The notes: generated by a model not told the origin, from the sequence alone. A DNA stretch of 64,000 nt from Paenibacillus sp. J2TS4 (GCF_018403245.1 NZ_BOSH01000014.1:1-64000), one strand, 5' to 3'; counted from the first letter of the stretch, positions 49,140 through 58,120 are shown. Translations and numbers: made by a program.

Positions 49140-50207
49140 TTGATAGACCGACTTCAATCGTTGGCCGATCGGTATGAGAAGCTGAGCGAACTGCTCTGTG
49201 ATCCTGATGTGACCAGCGATACCAAAAAATTAAGAGAATATTCCAAGGAACAATCTGATCTCCAGGAAGCTTATGAAGCCTATACGGAGTACAAAACAGT
49301 TGTCGACCAACTGGCGGGCGCCAAAGCGATGCAGAACGAGAAACTGGATGACGAGATGCGGGACTTGGTCAAGATGGAAATTGAAGAGCTGGAGGAACGC
49401 AAGGAACAGCTGGAAGAACAGATTAAAATTTTGATGCTTCCCAAAGATCCAAATGACGAGAAAAACGTTATTGTAGAAATCCGCGGTGCCGCTGGCGGGG
49501 ATGAAGCAGCTCTGTTTGCAGCCGATTTATACCGGATGTACACGCGCTATGCGGACGTGCAGGGCTGGAAAACCGAAATCTTGGAAGCGAGCCTGAATGA
49601 TCTCGGCGGATTCAAAGAGGTGATCTTCATGGTCGTCGGCAAGGGCGCCTACAGTAAGCTGAAGTATGAGAGTGGCGCTCACCGGGTACAGCGGATACCG
49701 GTTACCGAGTCCGGCGGCCGAATTCATACCTCTACCTCTACCGTTGTCGTCATTCCGGAAGCCGAGGATGTGGAAGTGGAGATCAAGGAAAGTGACATCC
49801 GGGTAGATACGTTCTGTTCCAGCGGAGCCGGCGGGCAATCGGTCAACACGACCAAATCGGCCGTTCGTGTGACTCATCTGCCCACCGGCATTGTAGCGAC
49901 TTGTCAGGATGGGAAGTCGCAGAACTCGAACAAGGAAAAGGCACTGCAAGTGCTGCGAGCCCGGATCTACGATATGTATCTGCAAGAAGAGCAGCAGAAA
50001 TATGACTCTGAACGGAAAACGAAGATTGGCACCGGCGACCGGAGTGAACGGATCCGCACGTACAACTACCCGCAGAGCCGCGTCACAGACCATCGTATTG
50101 GCCTGACGGTCCACCGGCTGGAATCCGTCATGGACGGGGAACTGGAAGAATTTATCTCGGCGTTGACCGTCGCGACTCAAGCGGAGCAGTTAGAAAAAGG
50201 GGAGTAA
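49140..50207 (+). CDS. prfA: Peptide chain release factor 1
   Basis: The 355-residue protein has the catalytic GGQ (residues 231-233 in SSGAGGQSVNTTKSA) that triggers peptidyl-tRNA hydrolysis and the stop-codon recognition motif PVT in QRIPVTESGGR, which marks RF1 (UAA/UAG) rather than RF2. The TTG start has GAGGTG 7 nt upstream. prmC, which methylates the GGQ glutamine, follows 5 nt later. Confidence 0.96.
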   Translation: MIDRLQSLADRYEKLSELLCDPDVTSDTKKLREYSKEQSDLQEAYEAYTEYKTVVDQLAGAKAMQNEKLDDEMRDLVKMEIEELEERKEQLEEQIKILMLPKDPNDEKNVIVEIRGAAGGDEAALFAADLYRMYTRYADVQGWKTEILEASLNDLGGFKEVIFMVVGKGAYSKLKYESGAHRVQRIPVTESGGRIHTSTSTVVVIPEAEDVEVEIKESDIRVDTFCSSGAGGQSVNTTKSAVRVTHLPTGIVATCQDGKSQNSNKEKALQVLRARIYDMYLQEEQQKYDSERKTKIGTGDRSERIRTYNYPQSRVTDHRIGLTVHRLESVMDGELEEFISALTVATQAEQLEKGE

Positions 50208-50212
50208 GCCGA

Positions 50213-51091
50213 ATGAATATTGACCGGCCTTCTTCAATTCGTGAAGCCTATATGCGGGCTTCTTCTTTTTTAAAGGAGCAAGGAGTTTCCGAGGCCGCGG
50301 CTTGTACAGAGCTGCTGCTTCAGCACGTCCTCGGGTGGGACCGAACGAAGCTGCTGCTTAGCTGGCCCGAGTCATTCCCCGTTGAACGCCTCGCTGAATG
50401 GCGAGAAATGATTACGCGTAAAGCAGCAGGCGAACCGGTGCAATATATAATAGGGGAGCAGGATTTTTACGGGCTCTCCTATGCGGTTACCCCGGCGGTC
50501 CTTATTCCGCGTCCGGAGACGGAGCTGTTGGTCGAAGCGATCGTCCGTCTCGGCAGCCTAAGGTGGCCGGGCCAATCGCCGCTTGTGGCGGATATAGGCA
50601 CCGGAAGCGGAGCGATCGCTATCACGATAGCCGTCCAATGCCCACAATGGCGGGTATGGGCGACTGATCTGTCGCAAGCCGCTCTAGAGGTCGCCATTAA
50701 GAATGGACGGCGTCACGTTGGGGAACGGATCGAGTTCTTGTCTGGCGATTTACTCGCGCCCATCGTCGAGCGGCAGGCAGAGGTAGACATTCTCGTCTCG
50801 AATCCTCCTTATATTCCATCGGCAGATATGCCTAGGCTTCAGAAGGAAGTGGGGCAGTACGAGCCGCATACCGCTTTGCATGGCGGGGAAGATGGGATGA
50901 ACTATTATCGGCGCCTGCTTTCCGAGATGGATCAACTGCCTTCACGTCCCGCCATAGCGGGCTTCGAGGTAGGGCAGGGCCAGGCCGAGGCTGTGGAAGA
51001 AATGCTCAAGCGTCAGGGCAAGTGGGCTTATACCGAGATCATTTATGACTTGGCGGGAATAGGGCGTCATGTTCTGGCCTGGCGGAGTTAA
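50213..51091 (+). CDS. prmC: Release factor glutamine methyltransferase
   Basis: The 292-residue protein has an N-terminal five-helix domain, SAM-binding motif ADIGTGSGAIAITIA and the catalytic NPPY (residues 197-200 in VSNPPYIPS) that holds the substrate Gln. It methylates the GGQ glutamine of RF1 and RF2. It is coupled to prfA, as in most bacteria. Confidence 0.95.
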   Translation: MNIDRPSSIREAYMRASSFLKEQGVSEAAACTELLLQHVLGWDRTKLLLSWPESFPVERLAEWREMITRKAAGEPVQYIIGEQDFYGLSYAVTPAVLIPRPETELLVEAIVRLGSLRWPGQSPLVADIGTGSGAIAITIAVQCPQWRVWATDLSQAALEVAIKNGRRHVGERIEFLSGDLLAPIVERQAEVDILVSNPPYIPSADMPRLQKEVGQYEPHTALHGGEDGMNYYRRLLSEMDQLPSRPAIAGFEVGQGQAEAVEEMLKRQGKWAYTEIIYDLAGIGRHVLAWRS

Positions 51092-51183
51092 TCGGGTCCG
51101 GGTTACAGGTTGGAGGATTCCCTTGATCCCCTTACACTATGCCCCCGTCTCTTTTTAGAAATCTACTAATCTATTAAAATGAA

Positions 51184-51212
51184 GTATAACTCCTCTCTTG
51201 AACGGCCATACT
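51184..51212 (+). promoter_or_regulatory. Sigma-F-type promoter of spoIIR
   Basis: GTATA (51184-51188) and GGCCATACT (51204-51212) are separated by 15 bp. This fits the forespore sigma-F pattern (GYATA, 15 bp, GGNNANANT). spoIIR is a known sigma-F target in B. subtilis. The -10 lies in an imperfect inverted repeat (CCTCTC...GAGAGG, 51191-51234) that also covers the ribosome-binding site. Confidence 0.75.
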
Positions 51213-51245
51213 ACTAGTAGGCCATCGAGAGAGGAGAAAGAGATC

Positions 51246-51989
51246 ATGGTAAAAAAGCGTTCTTTTCATAAATATACTTATCTTGTTTTTGCACTTATCG
51301 TTCTAATCATTAGTTGGGAATCGAATAAAACGAATGCGGCTATCCTGCCAAACGCGATTCCGGAAGAGGCCATCCGGTTAAGAATATTGGCCAATTCGGA
51401 TTCTGTACAGGATCAGGCGTTAAAGCGATTGATTCGCGATGCAATCGTCGATGAAATGAATAGATGGGTTACTGAATCCGCTACTATTGAGCAAGCAAGA
51501 TTGCAGGTAGAGGACCACATTCCGGTATTTCGCGGACTGATTGCGGATCTTTTGCAGCAACGCGGGTTTGATTATGAGTTTGACGTTGAGTTGGGCCCCG
51601 CCGACTTTCCAACCAAGCTGTATGGAAGCCGGGTCTACCCCGCAGGTGAATATGAGGCTTTAAAGATTACATTGGGAAGCGGAGAAGGACAGAATTGGTG
51701 GTGTGTTTTGTTTCCTCCCTTATGCTTCGTGGACGTTGCTTCCGGTCAGGCCGTGGCCAAAGAAGCAGAATCCTCATCCCACAATTCGGACAATCCTCCG
51801 CAGGATGTACAAGAAAAGGATAAACAAACCGGCGGGAACAAAGAACATAATGGAAAAAACGAGGGAAAGCCGGACAATGGATCGGTCCGTCAAGTGTCGC
51901 TTCAATCGGAAGCGGATCGGGAAGTCAGATTTTTCTTGTGGGACCTTTTGCAAAGCCTATTCGCCTTCATTAAAGGCTGGTTCTCTTAG
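51246..51989 (+). CDS. spoIIR: Stage II sporulation protein R
   Basis: A forespore protein secreted into the intermembrane space, where it triggers SpoIIGA to process pro-sigma-E. The 247-residue product has a signal anchor (YTYLVFALIVLIISW) and the family core EEAIRLRILANSDSVQDQAL and DFPTKLYGSRVYPAGEYEAL then GEGQNWWCVLFPPLCFVDV. The C-terminus has a hydrophilic insert (about 70 residues rich in Asn, Lys, Asp) before FFLWDLLQSLFAFIKGW. ATG 51246 follows GGAG; it is preceded by a sigma-F-type promoter. Confidence 0.95.
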   Translation: MVKKRSFHKYTYLVFALIVLIISWESNKTNAAILPNAIPEEAIRLRILANSDSVQDQALKRLIRDAIVDEMNRWVTESATIEQARLQVEDHIPVFRGLIADLLQQRGFDYEFDVELGPADFPTKLYGSRVYPAGEYEALKITLGSGEGQNWWCVLFPPLCFVDVASGQAVAKEAESSSHNSDNPPQDVQEKDKQTGGNKEHNGKNEGKPDNGSVRQVSLQSEADREVRFFLWDLLQSLFAFIKGWFS

Positions 51990-52521
51990 TTGATTCGTTG
52001 GGATCCGTACAACGGTTCAATTACGACCCGCAAAACTCTTCATCTTCAATACATGATCCGCAAAACGGTTCAATCATAAATCGACAGCCTCTCTCTAGTT
52101 TCGTATACATCTAGTGTTCTTCATTTTAGCCTGATAAAGACGTTCCTGCAGGCTGTCGATTCATTGTGGAAAAGGCTAAGGATAGGATGATTATCTTCGT
52201 GAAAAAGCCCAACGGCTGTACAACACACCATGAAACGGTAACGGTCATGAACGACCATTATCCGCCAAACGAGACGGCTTCTTTATTCTAACGGACATGG
52301 ATGAGCGTTATTCGAGAAAAACTCCTCTTTTCGCATCATTTTTTCCGCCTATGGTCCTTTGTGTCCATTACGTTATCGAAAAGCCCCTTTTGGGGCGGGT
52401 AAGGGTCACGGATGTCCGTAATCATTCAACTTGTAGTTTTTTCGAACGATCCTAGTTATACAACTTATCTGGCGATTGCATGTACTGCAAAAGTTAAGAA
52501 AAAAAGGAATGAACAGAACAA
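51990..52521. repeat. Repeat-rich spacer after spoIIR
   Basis: Three imperfect direct repeats start at 52002 (GATCCGTACAACGGTTCAAT), 52025 (GACCCGCAAAACTCTTCAT) and 52055 (GATCCGCAAAACGGTTCAAT). A perfect 12-bp inverted repeat, AATCGACAGCCT (52079-52090) and AGGCTGTCGATT (52150-52161), brackets 59 bp. From about 52235 to 52430 several units with ACGGACAT..CGTTATT and GTCC..TTA half-sites occur. No gene is supported in this stretch. Confidence 0.6.
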
Positions 52522-53637
52522 ATGACTAAGGTATGGACCGTAAATCCGCAGCAGGTTGAAGCGGCGGATTCCGAATTGCAGGAAGCCGCCCGGCTCATCC
52601 GGGAAGGCAAGCGGGTGGCCTTTCCGACCGAGACCGTCTATGGGCTCGGGGCCGATGCCCGCAACGCCGAGGCGATTGCCGGCATCTTCACGGCTAAGGG
52701 CCGGCCGGCGGACAACCCGCTAATCGTCCATCTGGCCCACAGGTCTCAAATCAGCGATCTGACCGATCGCCTGGATGAGACCTCTTGCCGTTTGATGGAC
52801 GCTTTCTGGCCGGGCCCGCTGACGCTCGTGCTGCCGGCCAAGCCCGGCGCCGTCGCCGCCAGCGTGACGGCCGGCCTGCCGACGGTCGCGGTGCGCGTGC
52901 CGGACCACCCGGTCGCCCTGCGCCTCATAGAGGCGGCAGGCTGCCCGGTGGCGGCACCGAGCGCGAACCGCTCCGGCCGGCCGAGCCCGACGCGGGCGGC
53001 GCACGTGCTCGCCGACCTGGACGGCCGCATCGACGGGATCGTCGATGGAGGGCCGACCGGGGTCGGCGTAGAGTCGACCGTCGTCGAAGTGGTCGACGGG
53101 GTCGTGCACGTGCTGCGCCCGGGCGGCGTCTCCGCCGAGCAGCTGCGCCGGGTGGCATCTCGCGTTCTCGTTCGCGGCGAGCTCTCGGCAGCGCGATCAG
53201 GCTCCGGCGACAGCGCGCAGCAGTCCGCTTCCGAGTGGCAGGCCGAGGAGGAAGCGCCCCCGAAATCGCCCGGTATGAAGTATACGCATTATGCGCCGCA
53301 GGGGCGGCTTACGGTCGTCAGCGGAGAGGCTGCGGACCGGATTTCGGCCTGGATAAGCGGCGAATTGCGCCGGGCCAAAGAAAAGGGCGAAAGAACGGGT
53401 GTGCTGACATTCGATGAGCACCGGACATTATACAGCTCTAAAGCGGATGTCATCGTATCGGTCGGCAGCATCCATAGCCCGGAAAGTATGGCCAGACATT
53501 TATACGATTCCTTGAGATCGTTCGACGAGGAGAAGGTGACCGTTATTTTCGCAGAGGCGATAGAGGAACAAGGAATTGGTCTGGCGGTGATGAACCGGCT
53601 CCTAAAAGCGGCAGGAAACCGAGTTATGTTTGTGTAA
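52522..53637 (+). CDS. ywlC: Threonylcarbamoyl-AMP synthase (Sua5/YwlC type)
   Basis: Makes threonylcarbamoyl-AMP from threonine, bicarbonate and ATP, the first step toward t6A37 in tRNAs reading ANN codons. The 371-residue protein has the YrdC domain (residues about 15-215: FPTETVYGLGADARNAEAIA, KGRPADNPLIVHLA, APSANRSGRPSPTRA) and the C-terminal Sua5 domain joined by SPGMKYTHYAPQG. Codons between about 52,680 and 53,160 are extremely GC-rich compared with both ends of the same gene and all neighbours. The start has AAAAAAAGGAATG upstream, a modest site. Confidence 0.93.
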   Translation: MTKVWTVNPQQVEAADSELQEAARLIREGKRVAFPTETVYGLGADARNAEAIAGIFTAKGRPADNPLIVHLAHRSQISDLTDRLDETSCRLMDAFWPGPLTLVLPAKPGAVAASVTAGLPTVAVRVPDHPVALRLIEAAGCPVAAPSANRSGRPSPTRAAHVLADLDGRIDGIVDGGPTGVGVESTVVEVVDGVVHVLRPGGVSAEQLRRVASRVLVRGELSAARSGSGDSAQQSASEWQAEEEAPPKSPGMKYTHYAPQGRLTVVSGEAADRISAWISGELRRAKEKGERTGVLTFDEHRTLYSSKADVIVSVGSIHSPESMARHLYDSLRSFDEEKVTVIFAEAIEEQGIGLAVMNRLLKAAGNRVMFV

Positions 53638-53989
53638 ACTCAGGCAACGCGGTTTAAGCAATAATCGTACTAAATAGATACTATTAATGTTGGCCATAAA
53701 GAATATAATAATCCATGGCGTAGAGAAAGAAAGGTGTCTCCGAGGCGTGTTTTGGCTTTGCCTTCCCTGCCTCCCGAAGGCCTATCCAATGCTATCCGTT
53801 TTGACCGGGCGCCCCGAAAAGTAAATGGATATCGCTGCGAAGTCTAACTTCACTTTTGGGGTGATAGCTTAGATCATTCCCGCCTGTATCTCTATTGAGA
53901 GATTTTAGTAGAGTACAACCTTTATAGTCTGTTTCCCCCTTTGTCCGCATATGTTAGACAGAAGAAGAGTGGACAGGGGGAATAGACGA
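53638..53989. other. Spacer upstream of mntP with one strong hairpin
   Basis: CCCCGAAAAGT (53812-53822) can pair with ACTTTTGGGG (53852-53861, one bulge), giving a stable stem without a T tract. I looked for a yybP-ykoY manganese riboswitch because mntP follows, but could not identify its conserved core. Otherwise nothing is supported here. Confidence 0.4.
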
Positions 53990-54550
53990 ATGATTCTGGA
54001 TTCGCTCGATTGGGGACACCTAGCTACGCTCCTGCTAATGGCGTTCGCTTTGGGGATGGACGCATTTTCTTTGGGAATCGGAATCGGATTTCGGGGAATC
54101 CGTTTAATAAGTATTCTTAAAGTAAGTTTTATAATAGGCTTGTTTCATCTGTTGATGCCACTCATGGGAATGCTAGCCGGTCACTATATTGGAGAACTCC
54201 TTGGCGAAGTGGCCACTTTAGCCGGAGGGGGCCTTTTAGTCCTGCTAGGCGTACATATGATTTACAGCTCTTTTCGCGGTGAAACGGTCCAAGCCCTTGA
54301 TTTTCACAATTTATGGGGCTTGCTCCTGTTTGCAATGATGGTCAGTGTAGATTCTTTTTCCGTGGGAGTTTCGATGGGGATGTTTGACTCCGACTTTTTG
54401 ATTACCGTGCTGTTGTTCGGATTTTTTGGAGGATTAATGTCCATTGCAGGACTTTGGATTGGAAGAAGACTGGGGCTGTGGATCGGTCATTATGGAGAAG
54501 CGATCGGGGGAGCCATATTGCTCATATTTGGCTTTCAATTTATTCTGTGA
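53990..54550 (+). CDS. mntP: Manganese efflux pump MntP family (YwlD)
   Basis: The 186-residue membrane protein has six helices and the repeated family motif ALGMDAFSLGIGIGF near the N-terminus and MVSVDSFSVGVSMGM in the second half, whose Asp residues are needed for Mn export. ATG 53990 follows a run of five Gs by 9 nt; the frame opens upstream at ATG 53951 with an arginine-rich start that looks spurious. The position between ywlC and ywlE is as in Bacillus. Confidence 0.92.
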   Translation: MILDSLDWGHLATLLLMAFALGMDAFSLGIGIGFRGIRLISILKVSFIIGLFHLLMPLMGMLAGHYIGELLGEVATLAGGGLLVLLGVHMIYSSFRGETVQALDFHNLWGLLLFAMMVSVDSFSVGVSMGMFDSDFLITVLLFGFFGGLMSIAGLWIGRRLGLWIGHYGEAIGGAILLIFGFQFIL

Positions 54551-54738
54551 CTATTTGCTTCTTAACGGATGGGGTACAATATGTATAATGAAACATAGGA
54601 ATGGATTCAAATTCGCGGAGCTTGCGTGCTGTAACTTATCTCCCTGATCGTATCGAAGAAACCTGGAACACCTGGAACAGGCTATTGCGGGATAATAAGG
54701 AACGGAAGCGGGCAATCCTATGAAGGAGGTGTGAACGA

Positions 54739-55323
54739 ATGGCTAAACAAATTTTGTTCGTTTGTACGGGGAACACGTGCCGCAGTCCGTTGGCGGAAGG
54801 AATGCTGCGGATGATGGCGGAAGAAGCCGGACTCAAGATCGACATTCGTTCCGCGGGAACGGCGGCCTCGGAGGGCTGTCCGATTTCTCCTCATTCCCAT
54901 CGTATCTTGCAGGACAAAGGAATGCAAGGAACCCTTCTATCTTCCCCTGTTTCTCATGAACACGTAGATTGGGCCGAGCTTATTCTGACGATGACCATGA
55001 ATCACAAAAGATCCTTGATTCAGCAATATCCTTTTGCAGCGGACAAAACATTCACTTTAAAAGAATATGTACGCAATGATTCCGAAGCCGCGCTTCAGAG
55101 TGAGCAGGAAAAGACGATGGCTGAATTGGAGATTAAAAAAGCTCTGTCTCAAAGCTTATCAGAAGATGAGGTCCAGCAATGGGTCGCTCTCGCTTCCTTG
55201 GCGAATGACTACGATATCGTCGATCCCTTTGGCGGATCGTATGAGACCTATAAGCAATGTGCTGATGAAATTGAACATTGCCTGCATAAGTTGCTGAACA
55301 AATTAGCTCCAGACATGAATTAA
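54739..55323 (+). CDS. ywlE: Protein-arginine phosphatase (YwlE type)
   Basis: A low-molecular-weight phosphatase of 194 residues with P-loop VCTGNTCRSPLAEGM: Cys9, the YwlE-type Thr13 that favours phospho-arginine over phospho-tyrosine, and Arg15. The general acid region is IVDPFGGSYETYKQC. It reverses McsB arginine phosphorylation, which marks proteins for ClpCP. It is longer than B. subtilis YwlE through an extra segment of about 40 residues in the middle (EAALQSEQEKTMAELEIKKA). GGAGG precedes the ATG. Confidence 0.93.
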   Translation: MAKQILFVCTGNTCRSPLAEGMLRMMAEEAGLKIDIRSAGTAASEGCPISPHSHRILQDKGMQGTLLSSPVSHEHVDWAELILTMTMNHKRSLIQQYPFAADKTFTLKEYVRNDSEAALQSEQEKTMAELEIKKALSQSLSEDEVQQWVALASLANDYDIVDPFGGSYETYKQCADEIEHCLHKLLNKLAPDMN

Positions 55324-55489
55324 GAATACTCGTCAGGATAAACGGAAACCGATCGTACCTCTTCTGACGGGTTGAATGGCTTGGGGAATTTTGGGGATGA
55401 CCCATTAAACCTTTCATCTCCGGATGGTTAAAAAGGATGCTTTACAACTCATCGCGCCATAGGGTATGATGGGTGTAACGTTTTTTATT

Positions 55490-55606
55490 TATGAACCCGG
55501 TGTAACTGGCGACAAGTGGGTACAACCACAATGGAGCATCGGGGGATACGGCCGGTCGCCTGGGCAAAGAGCAAACGTCGTGCTTGCACGCGTCCTGCTC
55601 TTTTTC
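55490..55606 (+). promoter_or_regulatory. ZTP (pfl) riboswitch with expression-platform terminator
   Basis: GTAACTGGCGACAAGTGGG, then ACCACAATGG..ATCGGGGG and GGCCGGTCGCCTGGGCA carry the pfl-motif core (AACUGGCG, GUGGG/ACCAC stem, GCCUGGGCA). The aptamer is followed by terminator stem AAAGAGCA (55566-55573) and TGCTCTTT (55596-55603) with Ts. Binding of ZTP/ZMP, which signals low 10-formyl-THF, should favour read-through into rpiB-ywlG-glyA. glyA is a well-known target of this class. Confidence 0.88.
55566..55606 (+). terminator. Riboswitch terminator
   Basis: AAAGAGCA...TGCTCTTT stem with an inner CGTGC-TTG-CACG hairpin and a T tract. Confidence 0.8.
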
Positions 55607-55675
55607 TATTTCTACAGCTTGGGTATACTGTAAATATCATGGGAACCTGATAGGTGACTACAAGGAGGTAAGGGC

Positions 55676-56134
55676 ATGAAAATTGCGATAGGATCAGACC
55701 ATGCCGGGCTGCATTTAAAGGAAGAAATCAAGCGCCATATTGTTTCTCTTGGAATGGAAGTAGAAGATTTGGGCTGCGACTGTACGGATTCGGTCGATTA
55801 TCCCGATTATGCCTTGAAGGTTTGCGATCAAGTGGTTTCCGGGAAAGCGGATAAAGGAATTCTGATCTGTGGAACGGGAATTGGCATGTCGATCGCTGCC
55901 AATAAGGTTCCCGGCATTCGTTGCGCACTGGTTCATGATTTATTCTCAGCGAAAGCGACCCGGGAGCATAATGACACGAATGTGTTGGCGATGGGAGAAA
56001 GAGTAGTCGGACCTGGAGTGGCACAGGAAATTGTGCAAATTTGGCTGGAAACCGAATTTTCACACGGTCCTCGGCATGAAGGGCGAATTAATAAATTAAA
56101 GTCTATTGAAGACAAGTATTCGATCCATCCGTAA
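55676..56134 (+). CDS. rpiB: Ribose-5-phosphate isomerase B
   Basis: Interconverts ribose-5-P and ribulose-5-P. The 152-residue protein begins MKIAIGSDHAGLHLKEEIKR and has the RpiB catalytic block GILICGTGIGMSIAANK and REHNDTNVLAMGERVVG. AAGGAGG is 7 nt before the ATG. It is the first gene after the ZTP riboswitch, in the order rpiB-ywlG-glyA as in Bacillus. Confidence 0.96.
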   Translation: MKIAIGSDHAGLHLKEEIKRHIVSLGMEVEDLGCDCTDSVDYPDYALKVCDQVVSGKADKGILICGTGIGMSIAANKVPGIRCALVHDLFSAKATREHNDTNVLAMGERVVGPGVAQEIVQIWLETEFSHGPRHEGRINKLKSIEDKYSIHP

Positions 56135-56208
56135 GTTGATAGTATCTCATCCAATCCGTTCAATGAAGCAGTAAGATGATTGAGCACATTATGGAGGGAG
56201 TGCTGGCT

Positions 56209-56832
56209 GTGGCGGCCGATTCCAAGTCCAATGCTTCTCAAGAAGCAAGCGTCCATCTTGAGCGAATTACTGAGGAAGTGAGCACCGTTGTACGCGAGTT
56301 AATCGAGGCTGGCCGGATCGAAGACGGTCAGTGGATCGTTATTGGTACGAGTACAAGCGAAGTGATGGGACAGCAGATTGGTTCAGCAGGCGCGATTGAG
56401 GTGGCAGAACGTATATTTGAGGGCATCCGCAGAGCCCGGGAAACGGTCCGGTTCTATCCGGCCTTCCAATGCTGTGAGCATTTGAACCGTGCTTTGGTAG
56501 TAGAGAAGGTAGCACTGGCTAAATATCCTGCGCTTGAACCGGTATCGGTCATTCCCGTACCCAAGGCGGGCGGTTCTATGGCTGCTTACGCTTTCGATCA
56601 TTTTTCCGAGCCGGTGGTGGTGGAAGCCATTCAAGCCCATGCAGGGATCGACATCGGAGATACGCTGATTGGCATGCATCTGCGCCAAGTGGCGGTCCCG
56701 GTTCGACCGTCTATCCGCTCCATTGGCGAAGCTCATGTGACTATGGCCTATACCCGTCCCAAGTTAATTGGCGGGGCAAGAGCCGTCTATGCAGGGAAGC
56801 AGTCGGAGGAAGAGGAAGGAACTTGTTCATAA
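56209..56832 (+). CDS. ywlG: TIGR01440 family protein YwlG
   Basis: A conserved Firmicutes protein of unknown biochemical role, here about 207 residues, with the family blocks IVIGTSTSEVMGQQIGSAGA, FQCCEHLNRALVVE and PKAGGSMAAYAF. GTG 56209 is preferred because GGAGGGAG lies 8 nt upstream; the frame opens earlier at ATG 56176. It sits between rpiB and glyA and should share riboswitch control. Confidence 0.92.
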   Translation: MAADSKSNASQEASVHLERITEEVSTVVRELIEAGRIEDGQWIVIGTSTSEVMGQQIGSAGAIEVAERIFEGIRRARETVRFYPAFQCCEHLNRALVVEKVALAKYPALEPVSVIPVPKAGGSMAAYAFDHFSEPVVVEAIQAHAGIDIGDTLIGMHLRQVAVPVRPSIRSIGEAHVTMAYTRPKLIGGARAVYAGKQSEEEEGTCS

Positions 56833-56872
56833 GTTGAATTTATATCATTAGAATTATAGGAGGAAGAATAGG

Positions 56873-58120
56873 ATGGAGCACTTACGTAAAGCCGACCCGG
56901 AAGTTTTAAAAGCGATGAATTTAGAATTGGGCCGTCAGCGCGACAAAATCGAATTGATCGCTTCTGAGAACTTTGTCAGTCAAGCGGTTATTGAAGCTAT
57001 GGGATCTGTATTGACTAATAAGTATGCAGAAGGATACCCAGGCAAAAGATTTTACGGCGGCTGTGAGTATGTGGATGAGGTCGAGACGCTGGCCATTAAT
57101 CGGGCTAAAGAACTGTTTGGAGCCGAGCATGCCAACGTTCAGCCCCACTCTGGAGCTCAAGCCAATATGGCGGTTTACTTGGCAACGATCAAGCCGGGAG
57201 ATACAGTCCTCGGAATGAATTTGGCTCATGGTGGTCATTTGACTCACGGAAGCCCGGCCAACGCCTCTGGTATTTTGTACAACTTCGTTGCGTATGGAGT
57301 CGATGAGCAGTCTTTCCGCATTGATTATGATGAAGTCCGCAAAGCGGCTTTCAAGCACCGCCCCAAAATTATCGTAGCCGGAGCGAGCGCTTATCCGCGA
57401 ACCATCGATTTTGAAGCACTGGCTCAAATCGCTAACGATGTGGGAGCGTTGTTCATGGTCGATATGGCCCATATCGCCGGTTTGGTAGCGGCGGGCCTGC
57501 ATCCTAACCCGGTGCCTCACGCTCATTTTGTGACGACTACTACTCACAAGACACTGCGCGGTCCTCGCGGAGGTATGATTCTATGCCGTAAAGCCTGGGC
57601 GAGAGAAATCGACAAGGCGGTATTCCCCGGCTCGCAGGGCGGCCCTCTGATGCACGTCATTGCGGCCAAAGCGGTATCGTTCGGTGAAGCGCTGAAGGAC
57701 GATTTCAAAACGTACTGTCAAAATATTATCAGCAACGCTCAAGTGCTGGCTGAAGAGCTGATGGCCGAAGGGCTGAATGTGTTGTCCGGCGGCACTGACA
57801 ATCACTTGATGCTCGTTGACCTGCGCAACATTAACTTGACGGGTAAGGATGCTCAGAATTTGTTGGACGAGGTGGGGGTAACGGTTAACAAGAACGCCAT
57901 CCCATTCGATCCGACCAGTCCATTCATTACTAGCGGTATCCGAATCGGCACGTCTGCAGTTACATCAAGAGGAATGGGCAGAGAAGCAATGAAGACCATC
58001 GCCCAAATTATATCGCTGGCCTTGAAAAATCCTAAAGATGAAGCGATCCATGACAAAGTTCGCGGAATGGTGAATGAACTAACAGCACAGTATCCACTTT
58101 ATTCCGACCTTAAATATTAA
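56873..58120 (+). CDS. glyA: Serine hydroxymethyltransferase
   Basis: A PLP enzyme converting serine and tetrahydrofolate to glycine and 5,10-methylene-THF. The 415-residue protein has the PLP lysine K226 in TTTTHKTLRGPRGG, the substrate-loop EGYPGKRFYGGCEYVDEVE and the C-terminal TSPFITSGIRIGTSAVT. GGAGGAAGAATAGG lies before the ATG. Supply of one-carbon units explains control by the upstream ZTP riboswitch. Confidence 0.97.
   Translation: MEHLRKADPEVLKAMNLELGRQRDKIELIASENFVSQAVIEAMGSVLTNKYAEGYPGKRFYGGCEYVDEVETLAINRAKELFGAEHANVQPHSGAQANMAVYLATIKPGDTVLGMNLAHGGHLTHGSPANASGILYNFVAYGVDEQSFRIDYDEVRKAAFKHRPKIIVAGASAYPRTIDFEALAQIANDVGALFMVDMAHIAGLVAAGLHPNPVPHAHFVTTTTHKTLRGPRGGMILCRKAWAREIDKAVFPGSQGGPLMHVIAAKAVSFGEALKDDFKTYCQNIISNAQVLAEELMAEGLNVLSGGTDNHLMLVDLRNINLTGKDAQNLLDEVGVTVNKNAIPFDPTSPFITSGIRIGTSAVTSRGMGREAMKTIAQIISLALKNPKDEAIHDKVRGMVNELTAQYPLYSDLKY

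Noticed and set aside
52002..52074. Short direct repeats considered as a CRISPR array
   Set aside because: Only three imperfect units, unequal tiny spacers, and no cas genes in the window.
52720..53421. Several long frames on both strands within the Sua5 gene
   Set aside because: They result from very high GC; the products are Arg/Pro/Ala-rich with no domains.
53638..53989. yybP-ykoY manganese riboswitch upstream of mntP
   Set aside because: The hairpin is real but the conserved riboswitch loops could not be found by eye.
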